Shown: positions 40,211-48,909 of the stretch, piece by piece | How positions within the stretch are numbered: position 1 is the first letter of the stretch | How the letters are laid out: the number at the start of each line of letters is the position of its first letter | DNA from: DATFWC01 sp963777755 | GTDB lineage: Bacteria; Pseudomonadota; Alphaproteobacteria; Rhizobiales; Xanthobacteraceae | Reading direction: 5' to 3' | Length of the DNA: 64,000 bases | Assembly: GCA_963777755.1 (NCBI GenBank) | Contig: CAVZSC010000030.1 | Location: forward strand, 124,001 to 188,000 | The notes under the pieces: generated by a model | Seen by the model: only the letters and a program-made list of their open reading frames with translations | Database searches by the model: none | What the model was told of the DNA's origin: nothing | Position numbers and translations under genes: made by a program

Positions 40211-41689
40211 ATGCGATCCTTCCTGGTCCTCGTGCTCGCCCTCATCCTGCCGGTTTCGGTGCTCGCCCAGCCTGCCGCCAAGAAGAAGGCCGCACCACAG
40301 CCGGCAGCGCAAGCCAAGCAGACTGCGGCGGCCAAGCAGGCCGCGGCACCCAGGCAGGCCGCTCCCGCCAAGGACGCCAAGAAGGCCGCCGCTCCGCCGG
40401 CCAATCGCAAGGCGGCGAAGGCCCCGAAGGCTCCCAAAGCGAAGCCCGCACCCAAGCCGAGCCCCGAAGTGATCGCCGCCTATGCGGCGATGCCGGCCGC
40501 CGACCGCCGCGCGCTGCAGAGCGACCTCGTGTGGACCGGCGACTACAACGGCATTCCGAGCGACGAGTTCGGCGAGCGCTCGATCGCCGCCGTCAAGTCC
40601 TACCAGGCGCGGATCGGCGCGGCCGAAACCGGGCTCCTCAGCGAAGAGCAGCGCGCCGCGCTCGCCGCCACCGCCAAAGCTAAACAGGAGTCGTCCGGCT
40701 TCCGGATCGTCGACGATCCGTTGAGCGGCGCGCGGCTCGCCGTGCCGATCCGCCGCGTCGGCGCGTCGAGCCCGACCCGCACAGGCACCCGCTGGAGCTC
40801 CGGGCGCGGCGAGGTGCAGGTCGAGACGTTCCGCATCGCCGAGCCGGGCACCACGCTCAACGCGGTGTTCGAGCGCGAGAAGAAGGAGCCGAGCAACCGC
40901 CGGGTCGAATACAACGTGATGCGCGACAATTTCTTCGTGCTGTCCGGCTTGCAGGGCCTCAAGCGCTTCTATCTGCGGGCGCACGTCAAGGACAACGAAG
41001 TGCGCGGCATGCTGGTCCTATACGACCAGGCGATGCAGGGGATCATGGATCCGATCACCGTCGCCATGTCGAGCCGGTTCGATCCGTTCCCAGCCGCCCC
41101 CGGGCCGCCGCCCAAGCGCAAGGTCGAATACGCGACCGGCATCGTGGTCGATACGGCCGGTCATGTGGTCACCGATCGGCAGGCGACGGAGAGCTGCAAC
41201 GTCATCACGCTTGCCGGGCTCGGCAGCGCCGAGTTGGTGGGCGACACCGGTGCGCTGGCGCTGCTGCGCGTCTACGGCGCGCGCAATCTCACCCCCGTCG
41301 CCTTCGCGGGCGAGAGCGGCGGCGCATCCGAGGTGACGCTGGTCGGCATCGCCGATCCGCAGGCGCAGGGCGGCAACGCCGCGCCCTCGACGGCGCGGGC
41401 GCGCGTCGGCGAGGGGATCGGCGCGTCGCGGCCGCTCGAGCCGGCGCCGGCGCTCGGCTTTTCCGGCGCCGCCGCGCTCGATGCGCAAGGCCGCCTCATC
41501 GGCGTGGCGCTCGCCAAGACCGCCGTGCTGGCCGGGCCCACCTATGTGGTGTCGCAGGCGCAACTCGTTCCGGCGCAGGAGCTGAAGGCCTTCCTCGGCG
41601 GACGCAACGTGGCCCCCGCGACGGCGGCGGCGCCCGGCGTCGAGGCCGCGAAGGCCTCGGTCGTGCGGGTGATCTGCGTGCGCAAGTAG
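40211..41689 (+). CDS. Exported trypsin-like protein with altered catalytic residues
   Basis: The 492-residue product has a signal peptide (MRSFLVLVLALILPVSVLAQ), a long Ala/Lys/Pro linker (about 22-90) and a peptidoglycan-binding-like helical domain (LVWTGDYNGIPSDEFGERSI, AAVKSYQARIGAAETGLLSE). A middle domain and a C-terminal S1-type protease fold (about 310-460) follow. The fold is recognisable from YATGIVVDTAGHVVTDRQAT and PALGFSGAAALDAQGRLIGV. The usual T-N-A-H-V His segment reads TDRQA, the D-L-A-L-L Asp segment reads GALALL, and the G-x-S-G-G-P loop reads GFSGAAA. It is therefore probably not a protease. ATG 40211 is chosen because the signal peptide begins there. Confidence 0.75.
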   Translation: MRSFLVLVLALILPVSVLAQPAAKKKAAPQPAAQAKQTAAAKQAAAPRQAAPAKDAKKAAAPPANRKAAKAPKAPKAKPAPKPSPEVIAAYAAMPAADRRALQSDLVWTGDYNGIPSDEFGERSIAAVKSYQARIGAAETGLLSEEQRAALAATAKAKQESSGFRIVDDPLSGARLAVPIRRVGASSPTRTGTRWSSGRGEVQVETFRIAEPGTTLNAVFEREKKEPSNRRVEYNVMRDNFFVLSGLQGLKRFYLRAHVKDNEVRGMLVLYDQAMQGIMDPITVAMSSRFDPFPAAPGPPPKRKVEYATGIVVDTAGHVVTDRQATESCNVITLAGLGSAELVGDTGALALLRVYGARNLTPVAFAGESGGASEVTLVGIADPQAQGGNAAPSTARARVGEGIGASRPLEPAPALGFSGAAALDAQGRLIGVALAKTAVLAGPTYVVSQAQLVPAQELKAFLGGRNVAPATAAAPGVEAAKASVVRVICVRK

Positions 41690-41724
41690 CGCCGGCGCCT
41701 GGATTTTCGCCGGAGCAGTTCGTC

Positions 41725-43234
41725 GTAACTGCCCAGGATGTTGGCGTTCAGGCGGTTTGGAGGGATCGGAGGAGGCTATCGGGGGGCTGCATGAGGGCGG
41801 AGATGAGGTCCCAGCCTTGCTTTTTGGCGGTGGAGAGCATGGAGCGGATGGTAGCGAAGTCCTGGGCGCTGGCCTGAGTGCGGAAGCCGCCGGAGATTTT
41901 CTGCCGCAGCTTCATCATGCGGATGTCGGCTTCGGCCTGGTTGTTTGTGAAGGGCACATCCGGATCGTGCAGGAATCGCAGCACGTCGTCCCTGCGTTCT
42001 TCGAGGCGCAGGAGAAGATTGTGGCCGGTGCGGTTTGGCTTCCGGCCACGCCGCTGCGCACGGCGCAGCGCCGGCCGTCTGCAATGGAAGGCGAGCCCCT
42101 TCGCCACGATGGCATCATAGCGTCCCTCGATGAGGGCAACGAGGCTCGGTTTGAGCGGCCGCTCTTTCTGGCGGGCGAGGTTTACGGCGTGGCAGGCCCG
42201 GCGCAGCAGGATTTGCATCCTGCGCGCCCAGTTCTCCTTGTCGATGTCGACGAGTGCCTTCAATTCGCGCAAATGATGCGCGTTGCACAACGCATGACGT
42301 ACGCCCCCCATGGTGTAGTAGGGCTTCCAGTGGTCATGCACCGCAATACCGATCATGTGGTCCCAGACGGTCCCGCGCTTGGCACAGACCCGGTAGACGG
42401 TCAGCTGGGCGGTGGAGGCGACGTGCAGCCATCGGGTTCGGCCGCCGATGCGAAAGCCGGTCTCGTCCAGATGCTTGACCTTGGCACAGACCACATGATC
42501 GCGCGCGACGTGGAGGAAGCTCTGTAGCCGCTGCGCACAGCTGCGGCTCATCCGGGCAATGGTCGCCGGAACAAGGCTCACCCCGAACAGAGCATGCATC
42601 AACTCCGCTAAGCGATCTTCGGGCAGGAACTGGCCGTGCAGCAGATAGACCACAATGGCGCTGATCCGGGGACCGTATTGAACCGGCGCCGCCACTGCGG
42701 TGGGAAAGGCAGCTTTGGTCTGTGCCCCACACGATGGACAGCTGCACACATGGGCGCGGTGCTCGGTCACCACCGGACGCGGCTCGGGAAGGTCGAACAC
42801 CTGTCGGGCGCAGTGGCCTGTCGTCATGGCGCTCGTCAGCGCCATTCCGCATCGCCTGCACGCCTGCGGAAAGTGATCAATGATATGGTCGGCCGTCTGC
42901 ACGCAGCGCAGGGTCTCGCCCGGATGCCCTTTCTGACCACCAGGCCGCTTGCCCGACGGCTCGCGCAGGCTCCTCACCCGCACAGGCTTCTTGAACCCAT
43001 CGCTCGATGGCGGCTTGCTGCTGTTGGAGCTATCAAGCCCCAACTGGCGCTCCAACTGAGCAATCCGCGCCGTCAGAGCCGCAATCTGTGCCGCTTGCGC
43101 CGCAATCACCGCAAGCAGGTCTTCTCTCGGTAGTTCGGCCAATTCAGCCGCCGCATCCCGACTCATCCAAATCCTTGAATTGGAAACCGAGTCCGCCGTC
43201 TAGAAAAATTTACAACAACATCCTGGGCAGTTAC
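41725..43234 (-). mobile_element. IS66-family insertion sequence (single-transposase type)
   Basis: A 1,510-bp element bounded by perfect 19-bp inverted repeats, GTAACTGCCCAGGATGTTG at 41725-41743 and its complement at 43216-43234. The only gene is an IS66 transposase (tnpC type); tnpA and tnpB accessory genes are absent, as in the ISBst12-like subgroup. The flanking 8 bp (41717-41724 and 43235-43242) are not a clear target duplication. It lies 35 bp after the protease-like gene and before the enoyl-CoA hydratase gene. Confidence 0.9.
41748..43166 (-). CDS. IS66 family transposase
   Basis: The 472-residue transposase has an N-terminal coiled coil (LLAVIAAQAAQIAALTARIA), the SSNSSKPPSSDGFKKP segment, a zinc-finger with CRRCG and CSCPSCG, and the DDE core. 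That core shows the first Asp in VKHLDETGFRIGGRTRWLHV, the second region in HALCNAHHLRELKALVDIDK, and the final Glu in FTNNQAEADIRMMKLRQKIS followed by GGFRT. Length and motifs are intact, so the element may be active. Confidence 0.95.
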   Translation of the reverse strand: MSRDAAAELAELPREDLLAVIAAQAAQIAALTARIAQLERQLGLDSSNSSKPPSSDGFKKPVRVRSLREPSGKRPGGQKGHPGETLRCVQTADHIIDHFPQACRRCGMALTSAMTTGHCARQVFDLPEPRPVVTEHRAHVCSCPSCGAQTKAAFPTAVAAPVQYGPRISAIVVYLLHGQFLPEDRLAELMHALFGVSLVPATIARMSRSCAQRLQSFLHVARDHVVCAKVKHLDETGFRIGGRTRWLHVASTAQLTVYRVCAKRGTVWDHMIGIAVHDHWKPYYTMGGVRHALCNAHHLRELKALVDIDKENWARRMQILLRRACHAVNLARQKERPLKPSLVALIEGRYDAIVAKGLAFHCRRPALRRAQRRGRKPNRTGHNLLLRLEERRDDVLRFLHDPDVPFTNNQAEADIRMMKLRQKISGGFRTQASAQDFATIRSMLSTAKKQGWDLISALMQPPDSLLRSLQTA

Positions 43235-43311
43235 GTTCTGCCAAAATGACAGGTGGGTTGTGCAATGACGATGTTCACAACCTATGCGAGTGAAATTTCA
43301 CGGCCGCTCCC

Positions 43312-44085
43312 TCACCGGTTCTTGAAATCGGGCGCGCGCTTCTCGACGAACGCCGCCATGCCTTCCTTCTGATCCTCGGTCGCGAACAGCGAGTGGAACA
43401 CCCGCCGCTCGAAGCGGATGCCTTCGGCGAGGCTCGTCTCGAACGCGCGGTTGACCGCCTCCTTGGCGATCATCAGCGAGGGCAGCGACATCGCGGCGAT
43501 CGTCTCGGCCGCCTTGATCGCCTCATCCATCAGGCTGGCGACCGGCACGACGCGCGCGACCAGGCCGGCCCGCTCGGCTTCGGCCGCGTCCATCATGCGC
43601 CCGGTCAGGATCAGGTCCATCGCCTTGGCCTTGCCGATGGCGCGGGTGAGGCGCTGGGTGCCGCCGATCCCCGGGATGACGCCGAGCTTGATCTCCGGCT
43701 GGCCGAACTTCGCGTTGTCGGCCGCGATGATGAAGTCGCACTGCATGGCGAGCTCGCAGCCGCCGCCGAGCGCAAACCCGGCGACCGCCGCGATGATCGG
43801 CTTGCGCGCCCGCGCGGCGTGATCCCATTCGCCGGCGAAATCGCCGAAGAAGGCGTCCATGTACGACTTGCCCGCCATCTCCTTGATGTCGGCGCCGGCC
43901 GCGAACGCCTTGTCGGAGCCGGTGATGATGATGCAGGCGACCAGCGGGTCGGTCTCGAACCCGTCGATCGCGCCTGAGAGCTCGGCGATCAGCGCCGCGT
44001 TGAGCGCGTTGAGTGCGTGCGGCCGGTTGAGCCGGATGATGCCGACCTTGTGGCGCGTCTCGACGATGAGGTTCTGGTAGGTCAT
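43312..44085 (-). CDS. Enoyl-CoA hydratase
   Basis: A 257-residue crotonase-type enzyme: IIRLNRPHALNALNAALIAE, the oxyanion-hole segments GSDKAFAAGADIKEMAGKSY and AVAGFALGGGCELAMQCDFI, and the two active-site Glu positions in FGQPEIKLGVIPGIGGTQRL. It hydrates 2-enoyl-CoA in fatty-acid or aromatic catabolism. I start at ATG 44085 (MTYQNLIVETRHKVGIIRLN); an open frame continues upstream but is rich in Ser/Pro and not coding. The nearest C-side neighbour is the IS66 element. Confidence 0.93.
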   Translation of the reverse strand: MTYQNLIVETRHKVGIIRLNRPHALNALNAALIAELSGAIDGFETDPLVACIIITGSDKAFAAGADIKEMAGKSYMDAFFGDFAGEWDHAARARKPIIAAVAGFALGGGCELAMQCDFIIAADNAKFGQPEIKLGVIPGIGGTQRLTRAIGKAKAMDLILTGRMMDAAEAERAGLVARVVPVASLMDEAIKAAETIAAMSLPSLMIAKEAVNRAFETSLAEGIRFERRVFHSLFATEDQKEGMAAFVEKRAPDFKNR

Positions 44086-44341
44086 GGGCGGTCCCGGTCG
44101 CTGTTGCGCCTGCCTAGCCGAGACCGGGCATCGAGACAATGGACGCCCGGCACCACGTGCTCGTTCGGGCAAGCGCGATCGGCTCGGGGCGGCGGCAGGT
44201 TCAATCACAAACCCGCGGCTTTGCTCCCGATCGGCACGAACGTGGTCACATCGCGGGCGACCAGGCTTCGCTAGCGTCAACCTTGGCGGATGGATTTCGG
44301 GAGCTTCCCCCACCCCGAGCAACCGACAAGGAGGAGACATC
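44086..44341. other. Gap between enoyl-CoA hydratase and RTX genes
   Basis: This 256-bp divergent region holds the Shine-Dalgarno AAGGAGGAG of the RTX gene (44330-44338) but no convincing promoter pair, repeat or small gene. Confidence 0.4.
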
Positions 44342-45568
44342 ATGGCCTGGAATAATGGCAAGTGGCGCGACGGGACGAACGGCAACAACATGATCGACCT
44401 GCGCTGGCAGGCGCCGTGGGACGTGCGGGACAACGCCAGCGGCCTCGAAGGAAACGATACGCTGGTGGGCAATATCGCCGACAACAACCTCTTCGGCGGG
44501 ACCGGCGGGGATTCGGTGATGGGGGGCGAGGGACACGATTTCATTACCGGCAATTCGGGGGTCGACACGCTGTTCGGCGACAGCGGCGACGACCACATGC
44601 TCGGCGGCGCCGATGGCGACCTGTTGTTCGGAGGCACCGGCAACGACACGGCCGACGGCGGCAGCGGCTCCGATCTCGTGGTGGACGGCGACGGAGACGA
44701 CAACCTCTCGGGCGGCTCGCAAAATGACACGGTGCAGGGCGGAGGCGGCAGGGACAACCTCGACGGCGACGACGGCAACGACTCGCTGGACGGGCAGGCG
44801 GACAACGATTTCCTCAATGGAGGCGACGGCGCCGATACGTTGTGGGGCGGCGACGGCGTCGATGTGCTGTACGGCGATGCCACCGGGGCGGTCGGCGGCA
44901 ATGACCGCCTCCACGGCGGATTAGGCAGCGACACCCTCATCGGCGAGGGCGGAAACGATTTCATGCAGGGCGACGACCAGGTAACCAATGGGAACGATTT
45001 CCTGTACGACGGTTACGGCAGTCACCTTGTCAACGACAACGATACGATGAGCGGCTGGTGGGGCGACGACACCATCATCAGCGTGACCGGCAGCGATTCG
45101 ATCGATGGCTACGCCGGCGATGACGAAGTCACCGTCTTCAATGCGGAGCGCCTGCTCACCGAGCCGCGGATGTTCATACACGGCGGCGGCCTCAGCGGAA
45201 ACGACGTGCTGCATCTGGAGTTCGAGGCCGGTCCCGTCAACGTGCTGACCGGTCGCGTGGGCGACATCGCGGGCTTCAATTACATCGACATCGAGGATGC
45301 CGGCGACACCGACTGGACGCTGACGTTCCGCGATATCCTCGACATCTCCGGAACCGATCAGCTCGTTATCGAGGGGGACGCCGGCGACCGGGTGCGGCTC
45401 GACAATTTCGTCGCCCGCGATACATTCTCCGGCGGCGACTGGGTCCAGAGCATCACCTACCAGACCGGCATTCCGAACGAAGCGTTCACGGTCTTCCAGT
45501 ACGTGGCGGCTGGAGACATCCGCGCACAGGTGTCGATCGACACCGACATCGCGGTGCAGCTGATCTGA
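44342..45568 (+). CDS. RTX-type calcium-binding protein
   Basis: A 408-residue acidic protein with a run of about 15 nonapeptide G-G-x-G-x-D-x-L-x repeats between residues 35 and 230 (for example LEGNDTLVGNIADNNLFGGT, LFGDSGDDHMLGGADGDLLF, GGRDNLDGDDGNDSLDGQAD). These form Ca2+-loaded beta rolls. A beta-rich C-terminal domain (about 260-408) ends in hydrophobic DTDIAVQLI, which may serve as a type I secretion signal. No signal peptide is seen. No type I secretion genes are in the window. GGAGGAG precedes the ATG. Confidence 0.88.
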   Translation: MAWNNGKWRDGTNGNNMIDLRWQAPWDVRDNASGLEGNDTLVGNIADNNLFGGTGGDSVMGGEGHDFITGNSGVDTLFGDSGDDHMLGGADGDLLFGGTGNDTADGGSGSDLVVDGDGDDNLSGGSQNDTVQGGGGRDNLDGDDGNDSLDGQADNDFLNGGDGADTLWGGDGVDVLYGDATGAVGGNDRLHGGLGSDTLIGEGGNDFMQGDDQVTNGNDFLYDGYGSHLVNDNDTMSGWWGDDTIISVTGSDSIDGYAGDDEVTVFNAERLLTEPRMFIHGGGLSGNDVLHLEFEAGPVNVLTGRVGDIAGFNYIDIEDAGDTDWTLTFRDILDISGTDQLVIEGDAGDRVRLDNFVARDTFSGGDWVQSITYQTGIPNEAFTVFQYVAAGDIRAQVSIDTDIAVQLI

Positions 45569-45612
45569 CCTGGAGATGCGGCGGCGGGGCAGGAACCGAT
45601 CACGGCCACGCG

Positions 45613-45636
45613 TCGGGCGGCCTCGCGGCCGCCCGA
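45613..45636. terminator. Hairpin between convergent RTX and FAD-oxidase genes
   Basis: TCGGGCGGCC (45613-45622) and GGCCGCCCGA (45627-45636) form a perfect 10-bp stem with a 4-base loop in the 152-bp gap. There is no T run on either side, so terminator function is inferred from convergent position only. Confidence 0.45.
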
Positions 45637-45720
45637 GCCTTGCGTACCGGTCGGGGCGAGCGCAACACAGGGATCTCGGGAGCTGCCTGAGGTTCTCTGG
45701 CGCCCCCACAAAGAATGCGT

Positions 45721-47154
45721 TCAGAACACATTGTACCCAGGGGTGAGTATGCCGAGCGGATCATAACGCCGCTTGGCGTCGTCCAGCAGCGACCACTTTG
45801 ACCCGAAGTGATCCTTCCAATCGTTGGTCGACATCGGGAATGCACTGACCGGGTACAGGACCCCGCCGGCGCTGCGAATACGCCGATAGAGCAGGCGGTT
45901 GTCGGCGACCATCTGCTCGGCCTCGGCCGGATCGTTGGATGCCGGCATGCGAATGACATTGAACGGGAAGACGACGCCCTCGTCCGGCAGCCGAACCAGG
46001 GGCGTACGAACCGCCTGCGTGAGCATGGGATAGTAGGTAATCCGCCCGAAAGGACCGATATCCGCGTCGGTCAACCCGTCCAGAATCTCACCGGCAACCT
46101 GCTCCGCGTTGGAACCGGGAAGGAATGTCAGCAGCCACGGGTGCGGATTGAACCATTGACCCTTCGACCGCAGCAGGTTCTCGAACTGCGCGAATGCATT
46201 GAGATCGTCGCGATAGGTCGAAGCGGTGATCACCGCCGCACCGCGCTGATCCGACAAGCCGGCGAGCACGGCCGTGTCGTCAGGAGCCGCATGGCCGTCA
46301 TGGAATACGACCCCCTCGAGCTGATATCGCCAGGCGCCGGCGCCATCAGGAAGAAGGGCGCCTTGCAGGTGATCGAAACGCCCATCCGCCAGTGCGATCC
46401 GCTGATCCGCCGTCAGCGCATGTAAATCCGGGTAGAACAGGTGGTATCGGCGAACCCGCTCGGGCGCCCGCATCAGGCGCAGCGTGGCCTGCGTGATGAC
46501 GCCACACTGACCGAGCCCGGCCCGAACGGCGTCGAAAAGATCCGAGCTCGCGCGTGCCGAACACGTCAGCTCGCGGCCATCGCCCGTCACGACATTCAGT
46601 TCGAGGATATTGTCCGTCTGCATGCCATGGCGGAACGTCGTCCCGCCAATTCCGCCGACCGCAAGCGTCCCGCCTACCGACAGGTCGAGATAGTTGGTGA
46701 GTACCGGCAGCGTGAGCCGGCGCGCCAATGTCGCCTCGAGAACATCTCTCCATGTCGCCCCGGCATCGATCACGATGCGATCCGACTGGACATGACGGAT
46801 CGTGCGCATCGCAGTCATGTCGAGCACAACTCCACTGTCCGCCATCGCACGGCCATAGGTCGAGTGGCCCTGGCCACGGGCGGCGACCTTCGATCCTCGA
46901 CTGGCGGCCCATCGCATCAGGTCGGCGATGCCGGTCACCGACGTCGGCTTGAAGACGAATTGCGGGCGCCTGTGAATGATGTGGCCGAAATCCTCGGCCG
47001 CACCGGCGAGAACACGACTATCGCAGCGGAGCTCTCCGTCGGCGAACGGCGTCTCGCATGGATCGGCGCTTGTCGTCCCGGCGTCGGCCCGAGCCGCCAA
47101 CGCGGCGCTCGCGGTGACGCCGGCACGCAGTAGCACGCGTCTGTTGATCGTCAT
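45721..47154 (-). CDS. Exported FAD-dependent oxidase (VAO/cytokinin dehydrogenase-like)
   Basis: A 477-residue flavoprotein of the VAO/PCMH fold. The N-terminus MTINRRVLLRAGVTASAALA is a Tat-type signal. The FAD domain (about 60-240) has VAARGQGHSTYGRAMADSGV, in which the His of GHS is the usual site of covalent FAD attachment, and LSVGGTLAVGGIGGTTFRHG. The C-terminal domain resembles cytokinin dehydrogenases (KWSLLDDAKRRYDPLGILTP). ATG 47154 has AGGAG 6 bases upstream. It is divergent from a LysR gene, the probable regulator. The substrate is unknown. Confidence 0.85.
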   Translation of the reverse strand: MTINRRVLLRAGVTASAALAARADAGTTSADPCETPFADGELRCDSRVLAGAAEDFGHIIHRRPQFVFKPTSVTGIADLMRWAASRGSKVAARGQGHSTYGRAMADSGVVLDMTAMRTIRHVQSDRIVIDAGATWRDVLEATLARRLTLPVLTNYLDLSVGGTLAVGGIGGTTFRHGMQTDNILELNVVTGDGRELTCSARASSDLFDAVRAGLGQCGVITQATLRLMRAPERVRRYHLFYPDLHALTADQRIALADGRFDHLQGALLPDGAGAWRYQLEGVVFHDGHAAPDDTAVLAGLSDQRGAAVITASTYRDDLNAFAQFENLLRSKGQWFNPHPWLLTFLPGSNAEQVAGEILDGLTDADIGPFGRITYYPMLTQAVRTPLVRLPDEGVVFPFNVIRMPASNDPAEAEQMVADNRLLYRRIRSAGGVLYPVSAFPMSTNDWKDHFGSKWSLLDDAKRRYDPLGILTPGYNVF

Positions 47155-47282
47155 GGAACACTCCTTTCTCCGCAGCGCAGGCACACGGCGCGTCGAACTT
47201 CCGCTTCCATGTCGGGTTCGCGCCACTGTGAGACAATCGTCCTCCGGTGACATAAACTCTCTCGAAAATCGGGAGAATCTCG
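47155..47282. promoter_or_regulatory. Divergent promoter region of the FAD-oxidase and LysR genes
   Basis: The 128-bp gap between divergently read genes should contain both promoters and the LysR operator. The A/T-rich stretch near 47250-47272 (GACATAAACTCTCTCGAAAA) is the likeliest place. No unambiguous T-N11-A box could be chosen by eye. Confidence 0.35.
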
Positions 47283-48179
47283 ATGGACCGAATGGACGAT
47301 CTCGCGGCCTTCCTGGCGATCATGGAGAAGGGCGGCCAGACGGCGGCCGCCCGCCATTTGCGCCGGTCCCTACAATCCGTCAACCGGTCGCTCGCGGCGC
47401 TCGAGCGCAGCGTGGGCGTACAATTGATCAGCCGCACCACGCGCCAATCGAACCCGACCGAAGCCGGGCTCGCCTTCTACCGCCGCATCAAGCCCGCGCT
47501 CATGGAGATCAACGACGCCAAGCTCGAAGCCGCCAGCCGGCGTGCCGAGGCCTCAGGTCTGCTGCGCATCGGTGCCCCGGTCCTGTTCGCTCCCGCCTAT
47601 GTGGCGCCTGTGGTGTGCGATTTCCTGAAGCGCAATCCGCTGATCGAGGTCGAGCTCAAGGTCTCGGACCGGCAGGTGGATCTCGTGGAGCAGGGCCTCG
47701 ACCTCGCCGTGCGCATCCGGCAACTGCCCGACTCGGGGCTCATGACCAGGCGCATCGGCGAGTTGCGCGTCGTGGTGTTCGGCGCCCCGGCGTATTTCGC
47801 CAGGCATGGCCGCCCCCGTCATCCCGATGAGCTCGCGCAGCATCACTGCGTCGTTCGCATCACCGATGATCCTGACACCGAGCGATGGCCGTTCCGCGTT
47901 GGCGGCAGGCACAAAGCCGTACGCGTCGGCGGACGATTTCGGACCGATAGTGCTGCCGCGGCCCACGCGACCGTGGCAGGGGGACTCGGCATCGGGCTCG
48001 CGCCGCTGTGGCAGATCCGCGGTCTGGTGGACGACGGTGCCGTGGAGGTGATCCTCGAGGAGTTTGAAACCGCCAGGATCCCGATTCACGTCGTGTGGCC
48101 GCCGACAAAGGTACCCCTGGCGAGAACCAGACTGTTCACGGAGTTCCTGGCGGAGCGATTGAAGAGGACGCGCTTCTAG
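47283..48179 (+). CDS. LysR family transcriptional regulator
   Basis: The 298-residue protein has the N-terminal winged helix (MDRMDDLAAFLAIMEKGGQT, AAARHLRRSLQSVNRSLAAL, ERSVGVQLISRTTRQSNPTE) and a periplasmic-binding-like effector domain (about 90-298; GLLRIGAPVLFAPAYVAPVV). It belongs to the group like CrgA/DsdC regulators that act on adjacent divergent genes. It probably controls the FAD oxidase. Confidence 0.93.
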   Translation: MDRMDDLAAFLAIMEKGGQTAAARHLRRSLQSVNRSLAALERSVGVQLISRTTRQSNPTEAGLAFYRRIKPALMEINDAKLEAASRRAEASGLLRIGAPVLFAPAYVAPVVCDFLKRNPLIEVELKVSDRQVDLVEQGLDLAVRIRQLPDSGLMTRRIGELRVVVFGAPAYFARHGRPRHPDELAQHHCVVRITDDPDTERWPFRVGGRHKAVRVGGRFRTDSAAAAHATVAGGLGIGLAPLWQIRGLVDDGAVEVILEEFETARIPIHVVWPPTKVPLARTRLFTEFLAERLKRTRF

Positions 48180-48217
48180 ACGCTCCGCGGCACCCGCATT
48201 CCGACAAACACGCGGCG

Positions 48218-48421
48218 TCAGCGGCCCGCAATACCGGAGCCGGTCCGCCTCGCGCTCGGCGGGCTGAAGGGGTGAACATCGGTGGCCGCATAGACCAGGC
48301 GGCGACCGCACGCCGGGCAGCGAAGACCGATTTCCGGCGCCGGTCGTTCCGGTCTCACGAAAGGAATCTCCTTGCCGCAGGAACGGCAGGTCACGGCAAC
48401 GTTGGGAGGGACGTCAGCCAT
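48218..48421 (-). CDS. Small zinc-ribbon protein
   Basis: From ATG 48421 a 67-residue protein reads MADVPPNVAVTCRSCGKEIP and EIGLRCPACGRRLVYAATDV. Two CxxC pairs 19 residues apart form a zinc ribbon. A GTG at 48433 would add four residues. It is downstream of a small helical-protein gene on the same strand. Function unknown. Confidence 0.6.
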   Translation of the reverse strand: MADVPPNVAVTCRSCGKEIPFVRPERPAPEIGLRCPACGRRLVYAATDVHPFSPPSARRTGSGIAGR

Positions 48422-48454
48422 CTCGATACTCACGCCAGGTGCGAGACTGACGAT

Positions 48455-48646
48455 CTATGCACGATCCTTGCGATCCGCCTGGTGCTCGTCGATGAATGCT
48501 TCCAGCCGCTCCAGCTCGTTGGCGAGCTTCATCCAGTTTTTCGACAGCTCCACGAGCAGCGTCGCAAGCGCGGGGTTGGCTGCGCGTTGGGCCATATCGG
48601 CGCAGCGCAGTGCGGATCTCCGATACGGCTTCAGGTCGCTCCGCAT
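48455..48646 (-). CDS. Small helical protein, conserved type in Hyphomicrobiales
   Basis: A 63-residue product, RSDLKPYRRSALRCADMAQR then NPALATLLVELSKNWMKLAN and ELERLEAFIDEHQADRK. It matches a common pattern of small uncharacterised proteins in the order (Y-R-x-x-A-x-x-C-x-x-M-A-Q-x-x-x-N-x-x-x-x-x-x-L-x-x-x-x-x-x-W-x-x-L-A), which form two amphipathic helices. The two small genes are 33 bp apart and probably co-transcribed. Confidence 0.65.
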   Translation of the reverse strand: MRSDLKPYRRSALRCADMAQRAANPALATLLVELSKNWMKLANELERLEAFIDEHQADRKDRA

Positions 48647-48909
48647 CTTGTGCTCGTCGCCAAGGCCGCCACACCCCGCAGCCCAGACTGGGACGTCCCG
48701 CGTTAAGAACTGATGACGCGAAGCCAGCGAATTCTCTGAGGCTTAGCGGAAAATGCAGTTCTCTTTGTGCGGATCCTATGCGGCCGAGGGATGTGCGTGG
48801 ACGGCGGGGCTCGAGCACCGTGGCCCGGATGAAATCCGGGTGGGCGGAGCCACCCGCACCGCCGCCCCCGCATTGCGTGCGGGCTACAGTCGGCACCACC
48901 GATGAAGCC
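48647..48909. repeat. Intergenic region with dispersed-type palindromes
   Basis: CCCGGAT/ATCCGGG (48824-48830, 48834-48840) and CCCGCA/TGCGGG (48867-48872, 48878-48883) stand in a repeat-like block of the kind scattered through Bradyrhizobium-related genomes (CCCGGATGAAATCCGGG and similar). No gene is seen in the remainder of this 263-bp gap. Confidence 0.55.

Noticed and set aside
41717..43242. Target-site duplication flanking the IS66 element
   Set aside because: The 8-bp flanks share only GTTC and do not form a direct repeat.
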